A stretch of DNA of 64,000 bases from Thalassotalea_B piscium_A (lineage in GTDB: Bacteria; Pseudomonadota; Gammaproteobacteria; Enterobacterales; Alteromonadaceae): the NCBI GenBank assembly GCA_049347715.1, contig CP186339.1, positions 3,224,001 through 3,288,000 on the forward strand, written 5' to 3'. Of the stretch, positions 16,660-24,064 are shown piece by piece. Both the position numbers and the translations under genes were made by a program. Under the pieces are notes generated by a model that ran no database searches, was not told the DNA's origin, and saw nothing but the letters and a program-made list of their open reading frames with translations. How positions within the stretch are numbered: position 1 is the first letter of the stretch; each line of letters begins with the position of its first letter.

Positions 16660-17901
16660 TTACAAGATACTATTCGCTAAATAAATAGTTATCACATAAC
16701 CTAGTGTATAAGCTGCGAGTAGTGCAGGAATATAACGAGTATAACTCATAAAAGTCATTTCTTTAATTTTACTCATCGCTATAATACCAGAAGCCGAACC
16801 TATCACTAACAAAGAGCCACCCACACCAACAGAATAGGTAAGACCAAGCCATTGAGTAGGACTTAATACGGGTTCTGCTTTTAATAAAGCCGCTGTTAAT
16901 GGCACATTATCTAATAATGATGAACCAATACCGGCAAAATAATTCGAGTACGTCGGATTAAATTTCGTATACAATTCTGTCACTAAATGTAATACACCTA
17001 TTTCTTTCAACATACCTACCAATAATAAGATACCAAGGAAGAATAAAAGCGTCTCATATTCAATTTGACGAATATATTCTAAGATTTCACTTTCTTGTTT
17101 ATCATTTCGGTACAAGGTACCGACTAAAAACATTACAGATAAACCCGTTAAAAAAGTTAATACGGGTGGAATACCAAAGGCTACATTGAGTAACATAGTT
17201 GACAAAATAGTGCTGAAAAAGATGATAGCAACAAGCACATCAACCGTTTCATAATTTTTAGTTGAAGGGCTAGTTGTTACTGTACCTTTCAGTCCAATCG
17301 AAAAAATAGTCGCTAAAAATAAAACACTAATGGTTGCAGGTATTAATAATAAGAATAATTCTGATATCTTCACATGGCCGTCGAGATAAATCATCAACGT
17401 AGTGACATCCCCAGTAATTAAGGAAACACCACCGGAGTTAACCGCAAAAACGACTAAAATAGCCATACGTAACTTAGCTCGGTCAGAAACATTAAAGGTC
17501 TGTAATAGGGTCAATGAAACTAACGTTGCGGTAACATTGTCACAAATAGCCGAAAGGAAAAGGGAAAAAATAGCAATTAAAAACATAATCACTATGATGG
17601 AAGCTTGTTGGGGAAACAACTTCTGTACCGCCATTTGCACTATGCCTTTCGCATTTAAATAAGCAACAAATGTCATTGTCGACATTAAAAACAACCACAG
17701 TACCGCTATTTCTAAAAGGTTTTCTTCAAGCTGATGATTAATAAAATCATGTTGACTAACACCACGAGAAACAAACAAGGTTATCCACGCAATACAACCA
17801 AAAAAGAGTGTAGTTTTTGCTTTGTTGATATGTGTAACTTCTTCAAAAACAATCGACAATAATGCAGCAACAGCAATAACAATTAGAAAATAATCAACCA
17901 T
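16660..17901 (-). CDS. nhaD: Na+/H+ antiporter NhaD
   Basis: Inner-membrane sodium/proton antiporter of the NhaD group in the ion-transporter superfamily, common in marine and halophilic bacteria for sodium and pH balance. 413 residues and about 12 helices. Family-typical stretches include SAICDNVTATLVSLTLL, VVFAVNSGGVSLITGDVTT, GIGSSLLDNVPLTAALLKA and VGVGGSLLVIGSASG, with Asp and Ser/Thr residues in membrane segments as expected for sodium binding. It is convergent with the GGDEF-EAL gene and appears to have its own promoter; 93 bases separate its start from the binding-protein gene behind it. Confidence 0.9.
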   Translation of the reverse strand: MVDYFLIVIAVAALLSIVFEEVTHINKAKTTLFFGCIAWITLFVSRGVSQHDFINHQLEENLLEIAVLWLFLMSTMTFVAYLNAKGIVQMAVQKLFPQQASIIVIMFLIAIFSLFLSAICDNVTATLVSLTLLQTFNVSDRAKLRMAILVVFAVNSGGVSLITGDVTTLMIYLDGHVKISELFLLLIPATISVLFLATIFSIGLKGTVTTSPSTKNYETVDVLVAIIFFSTILSTMLLNVAFGIPPVLTFLTGLSVMFLVGTLYRNDKQESEILEYIRQIEYETLLFFLGILLLVGMLKEIGVLHLVTELYTKFNPTYSNYFAGIGSSLLDNVPLTAALLKAEPVLSPTQWLGLTYSVGVGGSLLVIGSASGIIAMSKIKEMTFMSYTRYIPALLAAYTLGYVITIYLANSIL

Positions 17902-17994
17902 AGGAATATCGACTCTAAATTGGCTTGAGATTTTGATGGCGCGAATTATAACGGATGTTGATACTAATGTGGATTGAATTTTAGATATTCATCA

Positions 17995-18780
17995 CTAATT
18001 CTTTACATTTTTATCATATACAAAAGAATCTTTGGTGCTAAGCGTAATATTTGAATATTCTGCAACATTCGTTAGATGATATTTTTTTTCTAAAGACTCC
18101 AAAAACTCATGATTTTCTTTAAGAAATTGATTAAATTCATCTAGTATATTTTCATATTTTATTGTTGATAATTGAAACGTATAAATTTCATGGGGTAAGG
18201 TTTTATCAAGCACTAACTCTCCTTCCTTTCCTAATAAAGATAAATAATAATTAATGACGCTGGGCTCTATGTTAGTGGCATCGACATAGCCATAGACGAC
18301 TTGCTTAATAATATTTAATGGTGAAGAGCTCTCCACCACCTGAGTATTACCCTTGCTAATTAAATCTAACCACATGGTTGCATGAAAGCCTAAGATAGTC
18401 CCTAGAGTCTTGATATCAACACGTGACTTCCCTAATTTATCTTTTCTGACATTAGCCCCAGCCATTAAACTCACAATAGGATCGCTAAACTTAAGATCAG
18501 GATAAACACTTCTCCCTCTTGACCACCTTTTACTATCTGGATATTTAAAATCAATGGCATTTTCTTTATACCAATAATTGGTTCGCTTAATGGGTAAAGC
18601 TAAATAAATAAATTTATAGTTTTTCGATTTAGCAAACGTATCTAAAAGTTCTTTCGCATGACTTTCATTAGGAAAGTCATACAAGGGATAATATGCGACA
18701 TCCTGAACGCCAATAATAAATGTTTTTGCTTCAATAGAAAAAACCAATAAAGATAAGAGTAAATAAATAGATCTGAGCAT
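17995..18780 (-). CDS. Periplasmic substrate-binding-like protein (SBP family 3 fold)
   Basis: 261-residue protein with an N-terminal signal peptide (MLRSIYLLLSLLVFSIEA, cut before KTF). The start of the mature part (FIIGVQDVAYYPLYDF) and the middle (LKFSDPIVSLMAGANV; TLGTILGFHATMWLDLI; YGYVDATNIEPSVINYYLS) follow the layout of family-3 extracellular solute-binding proteins. No permease or ATPase gene is adjacent, and the canonical amino-acid-binding Arg/Asp pattern is not obvious. Like many orphan members in Alteromonadales it may be a sensor or have another role. Ligand unknown. Confidence 0.7.
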   Translation of the reverse strand: MLRSIYLLLSLLVFSIEAKTFIIGVQDVAYYPLYDFPNESHAKELLDTFAKSKNYKFIYLALPIKRTNYWYKENAIDFKYPDSKRWSRGRSVYPDLKFSDPIVSLMAGANVRKDKLGKSRVDIKTLGTILGFHATMWLDLISKGNTQVVESSSPLNIIKQVVYGYVDATNIEPSVINYYLSLLGKEGELVLDKTLPHEIYTFQLSTIKYENILDEFNQFLKENHEFLESLEKKYHLTNVAEYSNITLSTKDSFVYDKNVKN

Positions 18781-18855
18781 AATTTATATGAACGTGGGTT
18801 AATTTAATAAAATAAAGAGAAGTTTAGCCTATTATACCGTAATAAGTTTGTATTC

Positions 18856-18894
18856 AATCAAATGAGTGAATTAATTTAACTCATCAGATGAGTT
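18856..18894 (+). promoter_or_regulatory. Probable LysR-type operator upstream of the small RNA promoter
   Basis: ATGAGT (18862-18867) and ACTCAT (18879-18884) form an inverted repeat with an 11-base spacer, the T-N11-A form typical of LysR-type binding sites. A second repeat, AACTCAT CAG ATGAGTT (18878-18894), shares the right arm and ends 8 bases before the -35 box. The left part, AATCAAATGAGTGAATTA, recurs nearly unchanged upstream of the TPR-like gene at the same distance (47 bases) from TTGTCA. The LysR gene at 19194 is the obvious candidate regulator; that link is inference. Confidence 0.5.
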
Positions 18895-18902
18895 CTTCTC
18901 GT

Positions 18903-18931
18903 TTGTCATAAAAAGGTCAACTCACTATGAT
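18903..18931 (+). promoter_or_regulatory. Sigma-70-type promoter of the candidate small RNA
   Basis: TTGTCA at 18903-18908 and TATGAT at 18926-18931 are each one base from the -35 and -10 consensus and are separated by exactly 17 bases. The expected start of transcription is about 18937-18939. No plus-strand gene begins before 19194, and a terminator at 18986-19020 intervenes, so the product is a short transcript. Confidence 0.7.
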
Positions 18932-18937
18932 GTAATT

Positions 18938-19020
18938 GTTTTCGAAATCTCCCCCGATTTCAACATATGACATTGTTTTAATGTAAGGGCGCCTCTTTAA
19001 TAGGAGCGCCCTATTTTTTT
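18938..19020 (+). ncRNA. Candidate small regulatory RNA, about 80 nt
   Basis: A promoter and an intrinsic terminator bracket about 83 bases without an ORF. Three hairpins follow in order: GAAATC (18944-18949) and GATTTC (18956-18961) around a six-base TCCCCC loop; ACATT (18970-18974) and AATGT (18980-18984) around GTTTT; and the terminator stem AGGGCGC/GCGCCCT (18986-18992, 19006-19012) with a seven-T run. A C-rich loop held open on a stem is well suited to pair with GGGAG-type ribosome sites, as in several Hfq-dependent sRNAs. The 3' U-run also fits Hfq binding. It does not match GcvB, CyaR or other RNAs I can recall. The call rests on architecture only. Confidence 0.65.
18986..19020 (+). 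terminator. Strong intrinsic terminator of the small RNA
   Basis: AGGGCGC pairs with GCGCCCT across a 13-base middle that can extend the stem (CTC with GGA), followed by TATTTTTTT. The T-run is on the plus strand only, and no plus-strand coding gene lies upstream within this gap, which is what points to a separate short transcript. Confidence 0.8.
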
Positions 19021-19141
19021 ATCTAACGTTTTTTTTGCACCAAATAAGTGCAAAACAACTATTCCCATGCCTCTTTTTGAGCAAAAAACCGATAAAAAAA
19101 CAATATAACCCTTACTTTTCAACAACTAACACTCTGGTTCG

Positions 19142-19155
19142 ACATTTGCAAATGT
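19142..19155. promoter_or_regulatory. 14-bp palindrome before the LysR gene
   Basis: ACATTTGCAAATGT is a perfect palindrome 38 bases before the LysR start codon. A related inverted repeat, TTTTGCAC with GTGCAAAA around a 7-base spacer, is at 19033-19055. Sharing the TTTGCA core, the two may be paired sites for autoregulation by the LysR protein, as is usual in that family; no binding data exist. Confidence 0.4.
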
Positions 19156-19193
19156 AGCAAAAGATTCCCTTATACGATACTCTATTATTCTTT

Positions 19194-20075
19194 ATGGCTA
19201 TTCAAACACCTATACGTGGTTTACGCTCTTTTTGTATTGCGGCTAAATGCTTAAGCTTCAAACATGCCGCCTCTCAACTCTTTTTAACGCCTTCGGCTGT
19301 CAGTCATCAAATTAAACAATTAGAAGAACAACTTGGCATTTCCCTTTTCGAGCGACAAACACGTGCAATTGCATTAACTGGTGCAGGTAAACAATTTTAT
19401 AATGCCGTTAACCCATTAGTAAATGAATTAGAATCAACCATTGCAGATTTTACTAATATTCAACAAAACAAAACTATTGTCATCAGTTTACCTGAGTTTT
19501 TTGCGAGTGAGTTATTTGTACCTCGACTAGGAGAGTGGGCTGAAAAAAATCCTGAGATAAATTTACAGCTAGAGACAATAAAGTCTGGTACTCAATCATC
19601 AGCGGCGACAGATTTATCTATTGTATTAGCTAATGGTAAACCAAATGCAAGTATTGTCCACGAGCTTTTTCCTATTCGATATGTTCCTGCTTGTAATAAA
19701 AAACTTTATAAAAAATGGGTAAACTCCGGATACAGCGCCTTAAGTCAAGTGCCTCTTATTCTGCATCAATCAAGACCTTGGTCTTGGCATCAATGGGCTG
19801 ATAGATGTAACATTTCTGATTTTGATCCTAAACAGATTATCCAATTTGACAGTATGTTTGGAGTTGCGCGTGCAGCTCAACAGGGAATGGGGATTGCGCT
19901 TGTTCCCTTACCTATGAGCAAAGCATGGTTTAGTGAAGAACTGTTAGTTAAACTATTCGACCATGAATTAGTAACCAATGATAGATATTACTTAGTTCAA
20001 CACGAGCGGATCGACGAAGGTAGCGACTTATCCTTATTTGCAGATTGGGTTACCTCTACTTTCTCAATGAAATAA
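19194..20075 (+). CDS. LysR-family transcriptional regulator, GcvA-like
   Basis: 293-residue LysR-type regulator. The N-terminal winged helix-turn-helix (residues about 7-66: LRSFCIAAKCLSFKHAASQL, TPSAVSHQIKQLEEQLG, LFERQTRAIALTGAG) is of the GcvA/DsdC-like group. The C-terminal effector domain (about 90-290) includes DLSIVLANGK and GVARAAQQGMGIALVPLPMS, common in the same group. The effector is unknown. Two palindromes precede it, and LysR-type repeats lie upstream of both the small RNA and the downstream TPR-like gene, which suggests a small local regulon. An intrinsic terminator follows at 20109-20150. Confidence 0.9.
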   Translation: MAIQTPIRGLRSFCIAAKCLSFKHAASQLFLTPSAVSHQIKQLEEQLGISLFERQTRAIALTGAGKQFYNAVNPLVNELESTIADFTNIQQNKTIVISLPEFFASELFVPRLGEWAEKNPEINLQLETIKSGTQSSAATDLSIVLANGKPNASIVHELFPIRYVPACNKKLYKKWVNSGYSALSQVPLILHQSRPWSWHQWADRCNISDFDPKQIIQFDSMFGVARAAQQGMGIALVPLPMSKAWFSEELLVKLFDHELVTNDRYYLVQHERIDEGSDLSLFADWVTSTFSMK

Positions 20076-20108
20076 TCCATAAAGATAAGTTTCACTTAAG
20101 TACCCGAT

Positions 20109-20150
20109 AAAGCCTAGACTGTATGATCAACAGCTAGGCTTTTATGTTTT
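20109..20150 (+). terminator. Intrinsic terminator of the LysR gene
   Basis: AAAGCCTAG (20109-20117) pairs with CTAGGCTTT (20134-20142) around a 16-base loop and is followed by TATGTTTT. It lies 34 bases after the LysR stop and isolates that gene from the next. Confidence 0.75.
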
Positions 20151-20182
20151 ACTATCCCTTATAAAGCCTCTCTGATATTGCT

Positions 20183-20258
20183 AATCAAATGAATGAATTA
20201 CTTTCACCTATTGCGTTTATTTTTATCGTTTGTCAGTACATCAACCGATCTTTAGAGT
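20183..20258 (+). promoter_or_regulatory. Promoter of the TPR-like gene, matching the small RNA promoter
   Basis: AATCAAATGAATGAATTA at 20183-20200 differs by one base from 18856-18873. TCGTTTGTCA recurs too, with its TTGTCA (20230-20235) 47 bases after the start of the first block in both copies. A -10-like TAGAGT (20253-20258) follows after 17 bases. The lack of similarity outside the blocks argues for shared regulator and polymerase contacts rather than simple duplication. Confidence 0.6.
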
Positions 20259-20304
20259 GGCACCTGTTGCTAATGAAGTAACACCACTTACTAAGGAGAA
20301 TTAT

Positions 20305-20820
20305 ATGAAAATCGTTACCCCACTTTTATCGGCTATCGGTCTGAGTACTGTGCTATTAAGTTCGGCATATGCAAGTGAAACATCGACTAAATTTACTGTA
20401 GCTATCATAAAAGGCGCCGCAGGTTCTAATGAGATTAAAGATGGTAATTATCACATTGGACTTGAATCGTTATCGGCTGCTAGTACAACATCATCTTTTG
20501 ATAAAAACATGGGATTATGCGTAGCACACCTACAAGCGAAAAGCTTTACTAATGCTGAAGTTGCATGTACTGAAGCTATCACTGTCATTGATACTAATAA
20601 AGCTAAAGGACCTAGAGCAAAATTATTAAAAGCACTCGCTTACAGTAACAGAGGTATAGTTAAATATTTTCAAGACGATGAATATGGCGCATTAGCGGAT
20701 CTAAGCTCTGCACTTTTATTAGCTGATGATCCTGTAATCGTCAATAACATAAACTATTTAAAAAGTACCGAAAGTAAAAAGTCTTATGCTGACAATGACA
20801 TAATAATAGCATCTGAATAA
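20305..20820 (+). CDS. Exported TPR-like protein
   Basis: 171-residue protein with a signal peptide (MKIVTPLLSAIGLSTVLLSS, cut near AYA-SET) and a helical mature part whose repeats (NMGLCVAHLQAKSFTNAEVA; LKALAYSNRGIVKYFQDDEY; GALADLSSALLLADD) follow the tetratricopeptide pattern, about two or three repeats. Periplasmic location is predicted; function unknown. The ATG at 20305 is chosen because AAGGAG lies at 20293-20298 and a signal peptide follows; a longer frame from a TTG at 20230 would start inside the -35 box. The 44-residue ORF begins 13 bases after the stop. Control by the nearby LysR regulator is likely but unproven. Confidence 0.75.
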   Translation: MKIVTPLLSAIGLSTVLLSSAYASETSTKFTVAIIKGAAGSNEIKDGNYHIGLESLSAASTTSSFDKNMGLCVAHLQAKSFTNAEVACTEAITVIDTNKAKGPRAKLLKALAYSNRGIVKYFQDDEYGALADLSSALLLADDPVIVNNINYLKSTESKKSYADNDIIIASE

Positions 20821-20833
20821 TAAGGAAATTCAC

Positions 20834-20968
20834 ATGACCTATCTTAAAAAAAATATTAGCAATGCCTTTTTATTTATCCATCACCTCAAAAATATTGAGG
20901 TAACTGCTTGGGATATTAATGGTAATCACTCTTTATTAAACCAAGGAATACAACGACAGAAAAGGTAG
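20834..20968 (+). CDS. Possible 44-residue small protein
   Basis: A short frame starts 13 bases after the TPR-like gene with AAGGA at 20822-20826 placed 7 bases before the ATG, so it could be translated from the same mRNA. The product (MTYLKKNISNAFLFIHHLKN and on to GIQRQKR) is basic with a short hydrophobic patch and no recognised family. The remainder of the gap to 21191 holds nothing I can name. The gene call rests on the ribosome site and position alone. Confidence 0.4.
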   Translation: MTYLKKNISNAFLFIHHLKNIEVTAWDINGNHSLLNQGIQRQKR

Positions 20969-21191
20969 TTAAATGAAAAAATTCCAAATATAGGGGTAAT
21001 ATGAAACACTATAATTAATATAACTCTTATAGTTTTGTTACCCCATCCACTGCCAAAAACTTGAAATTTACCAATCTATCCTCATATTTTACCTACAACT
21101 ACAACATAAATTGACTGATGACTGGAAATACAGGCACAGACACTGTTAAAATCTAAAACAGTAAATTCAATGTATATGAGATATATCCAAG

Positions 21192-21926
21192 ATGGGAAGA
21201 GCTTACCAAAACCGCAAATTATCTATGGCCAAAACAGCAGGCCAAAAAACTAAAGTTTATTCAAAGTACGGTAAAGAAATTTATGTCTGTGCCAAAAATG
21301 GAGGCATTGACCCTGATGGGAATTTATCACTACGCCGTTTAATGGAAAAAGCCAAAAAAGATCAAGTGCCGGCACATGTTATTGAAAAAGCAATAGATAA
21401 AGCAAAAGGTGGTGGTGGTGAAGATTACTCGGAAGCACGCTACGAAGGTTTTGGACCTGGTAACTGTATGGTAATCATCGATTGCCTAACGGATAATGGT
21501 AATCGTACTATTAAAGATGTACGCCTTTGTTTCACTAAAACACATGCGAAAATAGGCTCTTCTGGTACTGTCTCTCATATGTTTGACCATCAAGCTGTTT
21601 TTGCATTTAAAGGTGATGATGATGAAGTTGTCTTAGAAAACCTTATGATGGCTGATATTGATGTTACTGATGTTGAGCTTGAAGATGGCATTATTACCGT
21701 TCAAGCACCACACACAGAGTTTTATAAGATAAAAACTGCATTTGCTGAAACAATGCCTGAATATGACCTTGAGGTTGAAGAAATCACTTGGGTTCCACAA
21801 ACATATACAGAAATAACGAATGAAGACGACATTGCAAATTTTGAAAAATTTATGGCGATGTTGGAAGATTGTGATGACGTACAAAATGTTTATCACAATG
21901 CTGAACTTCCTGATCAGGAAGACTAA
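21192..21926 (+). CDS. YebC/TACO1-family protein, YeeN-type paralogue
   Basis: 244-residue member of the YebC/PmpR/TACO1 family. These were first described as DNA-binding regulators and more recently linked to relief of ribosome stalling on difficult peptides. The start MGRAYQNRKLSMAKTAGQKTK and KYGKEIYVCAKNGG follow the YeeN-type variant rather than canonical YebC (MAGHSKWANIKHRK). Central signatures: VPAHVIEKAIDKAKGG, YEGFGPGNCMVIIDCLTDN and GTVSHMFDH. A YebC of the standard type is normally beside ruvC, so this is probably a second copy. It has a strong terminator at 21936-21978 and stands alone. Confidence 0.88.
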   Translation: MGRAYQNRKLSMAKTAGQKTKVYSKYGKEIYVCAKNGGIDPDGNLSLRRLMEKAKKDQVPAHVIEKAIDKAKGGGGEDYSEARYEGFGPGNCMVIIDCLTDNGNRTIKDVRLCFTKTHAKIGSSGTVSHMFDHQAVFAFKGDDDEVVLENLMMADIDVTDVELEDGIITVQAPHTEFYKIKTAFAETMPEYDLEVEEITWVPQTYTEITNEDDIANFEKFMAMLEDCDDVQNVYHNAELPDQED

Positions 21927-21935
21927 AAACCCGAT

Positions 21936-21978
21936 AAGTAACAGCATTTATTCCATTGCAATTAATGCTGTTACTTTT
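21936..21978 (+). terminator. Terminator of the YebC-family gene
   Basis: AAGTAACAGCATT (21936-21948) pairs over 13 bases with AATGCTGTTACTT (21964-21976), loop 15 bases, followed by TT then AAAA. It sits between convergent genes and may act in both directions. Confidence 0.7.
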
Positions 21979-22012
21979 AAAAGCCCCGTTGTACGACACT
22001 CCCTCACTTTCT

Positions 22013-23656
22013 TTAGTGGTAAAACTCCGCAGACACTAATATGTCATTATCGGGTACATAAAACTGTTCTGCACTACTACTATGCCACCATAATTGCCAT
22101 GAACGACTAAGATTCTCAATATTTTCATTCAACAGCGCATTACATGCTAATGGCGCCACTAAACTGCCGATAGAGGTTTGTAAGCCATTAGGTGACCGAC
22201 GTTTGATCATGTTTGGCGTTAATTTAGCAGGATCATCTAAGCCCATACTAGCGACAAGCTCATAAAAATTTTCCAGCGTATTATTATGAAAATTCTTTAC
22301 ACGGTCACTTTTTAACAACACATCAACGGCTTTAGAGCGAGCGGGATCTTGTGTCGCGATACCTGTCGGACAACGGTTAGTATTACAATGTTTAGTTTGA
22401 ATACATCCAAGTGCCATCATCATGGTACGGGCCGCATTCACTAAATCAGCCCCAACCGCTATTTTAGTCAATAAATCAAAACTTGAGGCTGTTTTTCCAG
22501 ACGCTATTATTTTAATTTTATCTCTTAAACCCACACCTCTTAATGCATTACTTGCAAAATAAACGGCTTCTAAGCATGTCATACCTAAGCGATTACTAAA
22601 TTCAACAGGTGCCGCACCTGTTCCCCCTTCCGCACCATCAATAGTAATAAAGTCAGGTAATATGCCGCTTGCTAACATTGCTTTACATAAGCTAAGAAAT
22701 TCCGCAGGATTCCCTATACACAATTTAAAACCAACAGGTTTGTTTCCACTGAGTACTCTTAAACGTTGAACAAAGTTGAGTAATGCCATCGGAGTAGTAC
22801 ATTCAGGGTTAACTGCAGGAGATACACAATCTTTATCTTGCGATATATGTCTAATCAGCGCAATTTCTTCAGTGATCTTAGCTTTAGGTAACACACCACC
22901 ATGACCAGGTTTTGCCCCTTGGCTAATTTTAATTTCGATCATTTTTACTTGTGGTAGAGTGGCTGTTTTAATAAAGCCTGCTTCATCAAAATTTCCATCT
23001 GCATCTCGGCAACCAAATAATCCGGTACCTATTTGCCAAACAATATCGCCACCGTGTTTTAAATGATAGGGGCTTGCTCCACCTTCGCCAGTGTTATGAT
23101 AACAACCTGCTTTTTTCGCACCTAAATTAAGGGCTTCTATGGCGTTTGCACTTAAAGAACCAAAACTCATTGCGGAAATATTTAAATAAGATGCCTGATA
23201 AGGTTGTTTACATTCCTCACCACCAATAGTAATACGTTTAACTGAATTGAGTATTTTACTTGGCGCCATTGAGTGCCATAAACTTAAATAATTATCTTCA
23301 TATAAATCATGTTGAGTACCAAAAGCTATAGTATCTCGGGTATTTTTAGCTCGTTGATAGACTAAACTTCTTTCTTCTCTATTAAATGGTTTTTCTTCTG
23401 TGTCATTGGCAATAAAGTATTGTTGTATTTCGACACGATAAGATTCTAGAAAATAACGAATATAGGCGACAACGGGGTACAATTTATTAAGACTATGACG
23501 ACTAAAGTACACATCATAAAAACCAACGACTGAATAAATGAGGGTTAAGCATAGTAAAAATATGGCAAAAACACTGCCATTTACATAATAAAGATAAAAA
23601 GAACTCAAGTTGCCTAACGTTAACATCAGCCAAAAAACTTTCTGCATTATGGTCAT
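22013..23656 (-). CDS. FMN-binding glutamate-synthase-like protein, membrane anchored
   Basis: 547 residues resembling the FMN/Fe-S central domain of glutamate synthase GltB, without the glutaminase and C-terminal parts. Two hydrophobic segments at the N-terminus (about residues 8-50) would anchor it to the inner membrane. The core shows YLNISAMSFGSLSANAIEAL, GEGGASPYHLKHGGD, QGAKPGHGGVLP, DFITIDGAEGGTGAAP and KTASSFDLLTKIAVGAD. Cysteines in CIQTKHCNTNRCPTG match the 3Fe-4S cluster. Such standalone proteins are widespread; their reaction is not established and need not make glutamate. The start is MTIMQK with its own upstream region. Confidence 0.87.
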   Translation of the reverse strand: MTIMQKVFWLMLTLGNLSSFYLYYVNGSVFAIFLLCLTLIYSVVGFYDVYFSRHSLNKLYPVVAYIRYFLESYRVEIQQYFIANDTEEKPFNREERSLVYQRAKNTRDTIAFGTQHDLYEDNYLSLWHSMAPSKILNSVKRITIGGEECKQPYQASYLNISAMSFGSLSANAIEALNLGAKKAGCYHNTGEGGASPYHLKHGGDIVWQIGTGLFGCRDADGNFDEAGFIKTATLPQVKMIEIKISQGAKPGHGGVLPKAKITEEIALIRHISQDKDCVSPAVNPECTTPMALLNFVQRLRVLSGNKPVGFKLCIGNPAEFLSLCKAMLASGILPDFITIDGAEGGTGAAPVEFSNRLGMTCLEAVYFASNALRGVGLRDKIKIIASGKTASSFDLLTKIAVGADLVNAARTMMMALGCIQTKHCNTNRCPTGIATQDPARSKAVDVLLKSDRVKNFHNNTLENFYELVASMGLDDPAKLTPNMIKRRSPNGLQTSIGSLVAPLACNALLNENIENLSRSWQLWWHSSSAEQFYVPDNDILVSAEFYH

Positions 23657-24020
23657 AAATATTCCTTGTTTAAACTCTACCTTTGTTAATCAAGAGCAAT
23701 AGTATATTGATAGAGATCCTAAGGCTATTATCAGGTTAACTTTAATAGATAATTTCGTATATTTTATTTCAAAACGCCTAAAACACCTATAGCCAAATCT
23801 ATTTAAATAGTTTTACTTTGGCACTAAATACTATAACTGATAGTAACATTTCACTATCAATACAAAGATATTTAAGCATTTATTGAATGAAAGGATGTAT
23901 TAATAAACATAGTTGAAGGGGGAAGCTAAAGACTTATACGTAACATTTTGTGGCGTTTTTTTGATGTCTATAATTAATTGTTGCAAAGTTACACTAAACC
24001 ACAGACCTAATGACTATAAT
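23657..24020. other. Intergenic region without recognised gene
   Basis: About 360 AT-rich bases precede the glutamate-synthase-like gene (leftward) and follow the CBS gene. It should contain the promoter of the former. A 64-codon plus-strand frame here runs through the CBS terminator and into the CBS gene and is not accepted as coding. No other structure seen. Confidence 0.5.
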
Positions 24021-24056
24021 AAGGATCTTTATTACCACAAGGTAGCAAAGATCCTT
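24021..24056 (-). terminator. Nested hairpin terminator after the CBS gene
   Basis: AAGGATCTTT (24021-24030) pairs with AAAGATCCTT (24047-24056); inside, TACC and GGTA form a second stem capped by ACAA. It begins 9 bases beyond the CBS stop. The minus-strand trailer ATTATAG is a weak T-run; the plus-strand trailer is ATTGTTATTT, so it may be bidirectional. Confidence 0.65.
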
Positions 24057-24064
24057 ATTGTTAT

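Larger units (their letters stand above)
18781..19193. other. 413-base intergenic region with small RNA and LysR control sites
   Basis: Between the leftward binding-protein gene and the rightward LysR gene. It holds inverted repeats (18862-18894), a promoter (18903-18931), a three-hairpin small RNA ending in a terminator (18938-19020) and two palindromes before the LysR start (19033-19055 and 19142-19155). Each is listed separately. No ORF with a ribosome site was found. Confidence 0.7.

Noticed and set aside
18938..19020. Small RNA as GcvB, because a GcvA-like gene is next
   Set aside because: GcvB is about 200 nt and divergent from gcvA; this is about 80 nt, in the same direction, and lacks the GU-rich seed.
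20230..20304. N-terminal extension of the TPR-like protein from a TTG
   Set aside because: The TTG is part of the -35 box TTGTCA; the ATG at 20305 has AAGGAG and opens a signal peptide.
21820..22110. 96-codon plus-strand ORF across the YebC-family 3' end
   Set aside because: It overlaps two better genes and the terminator between them.
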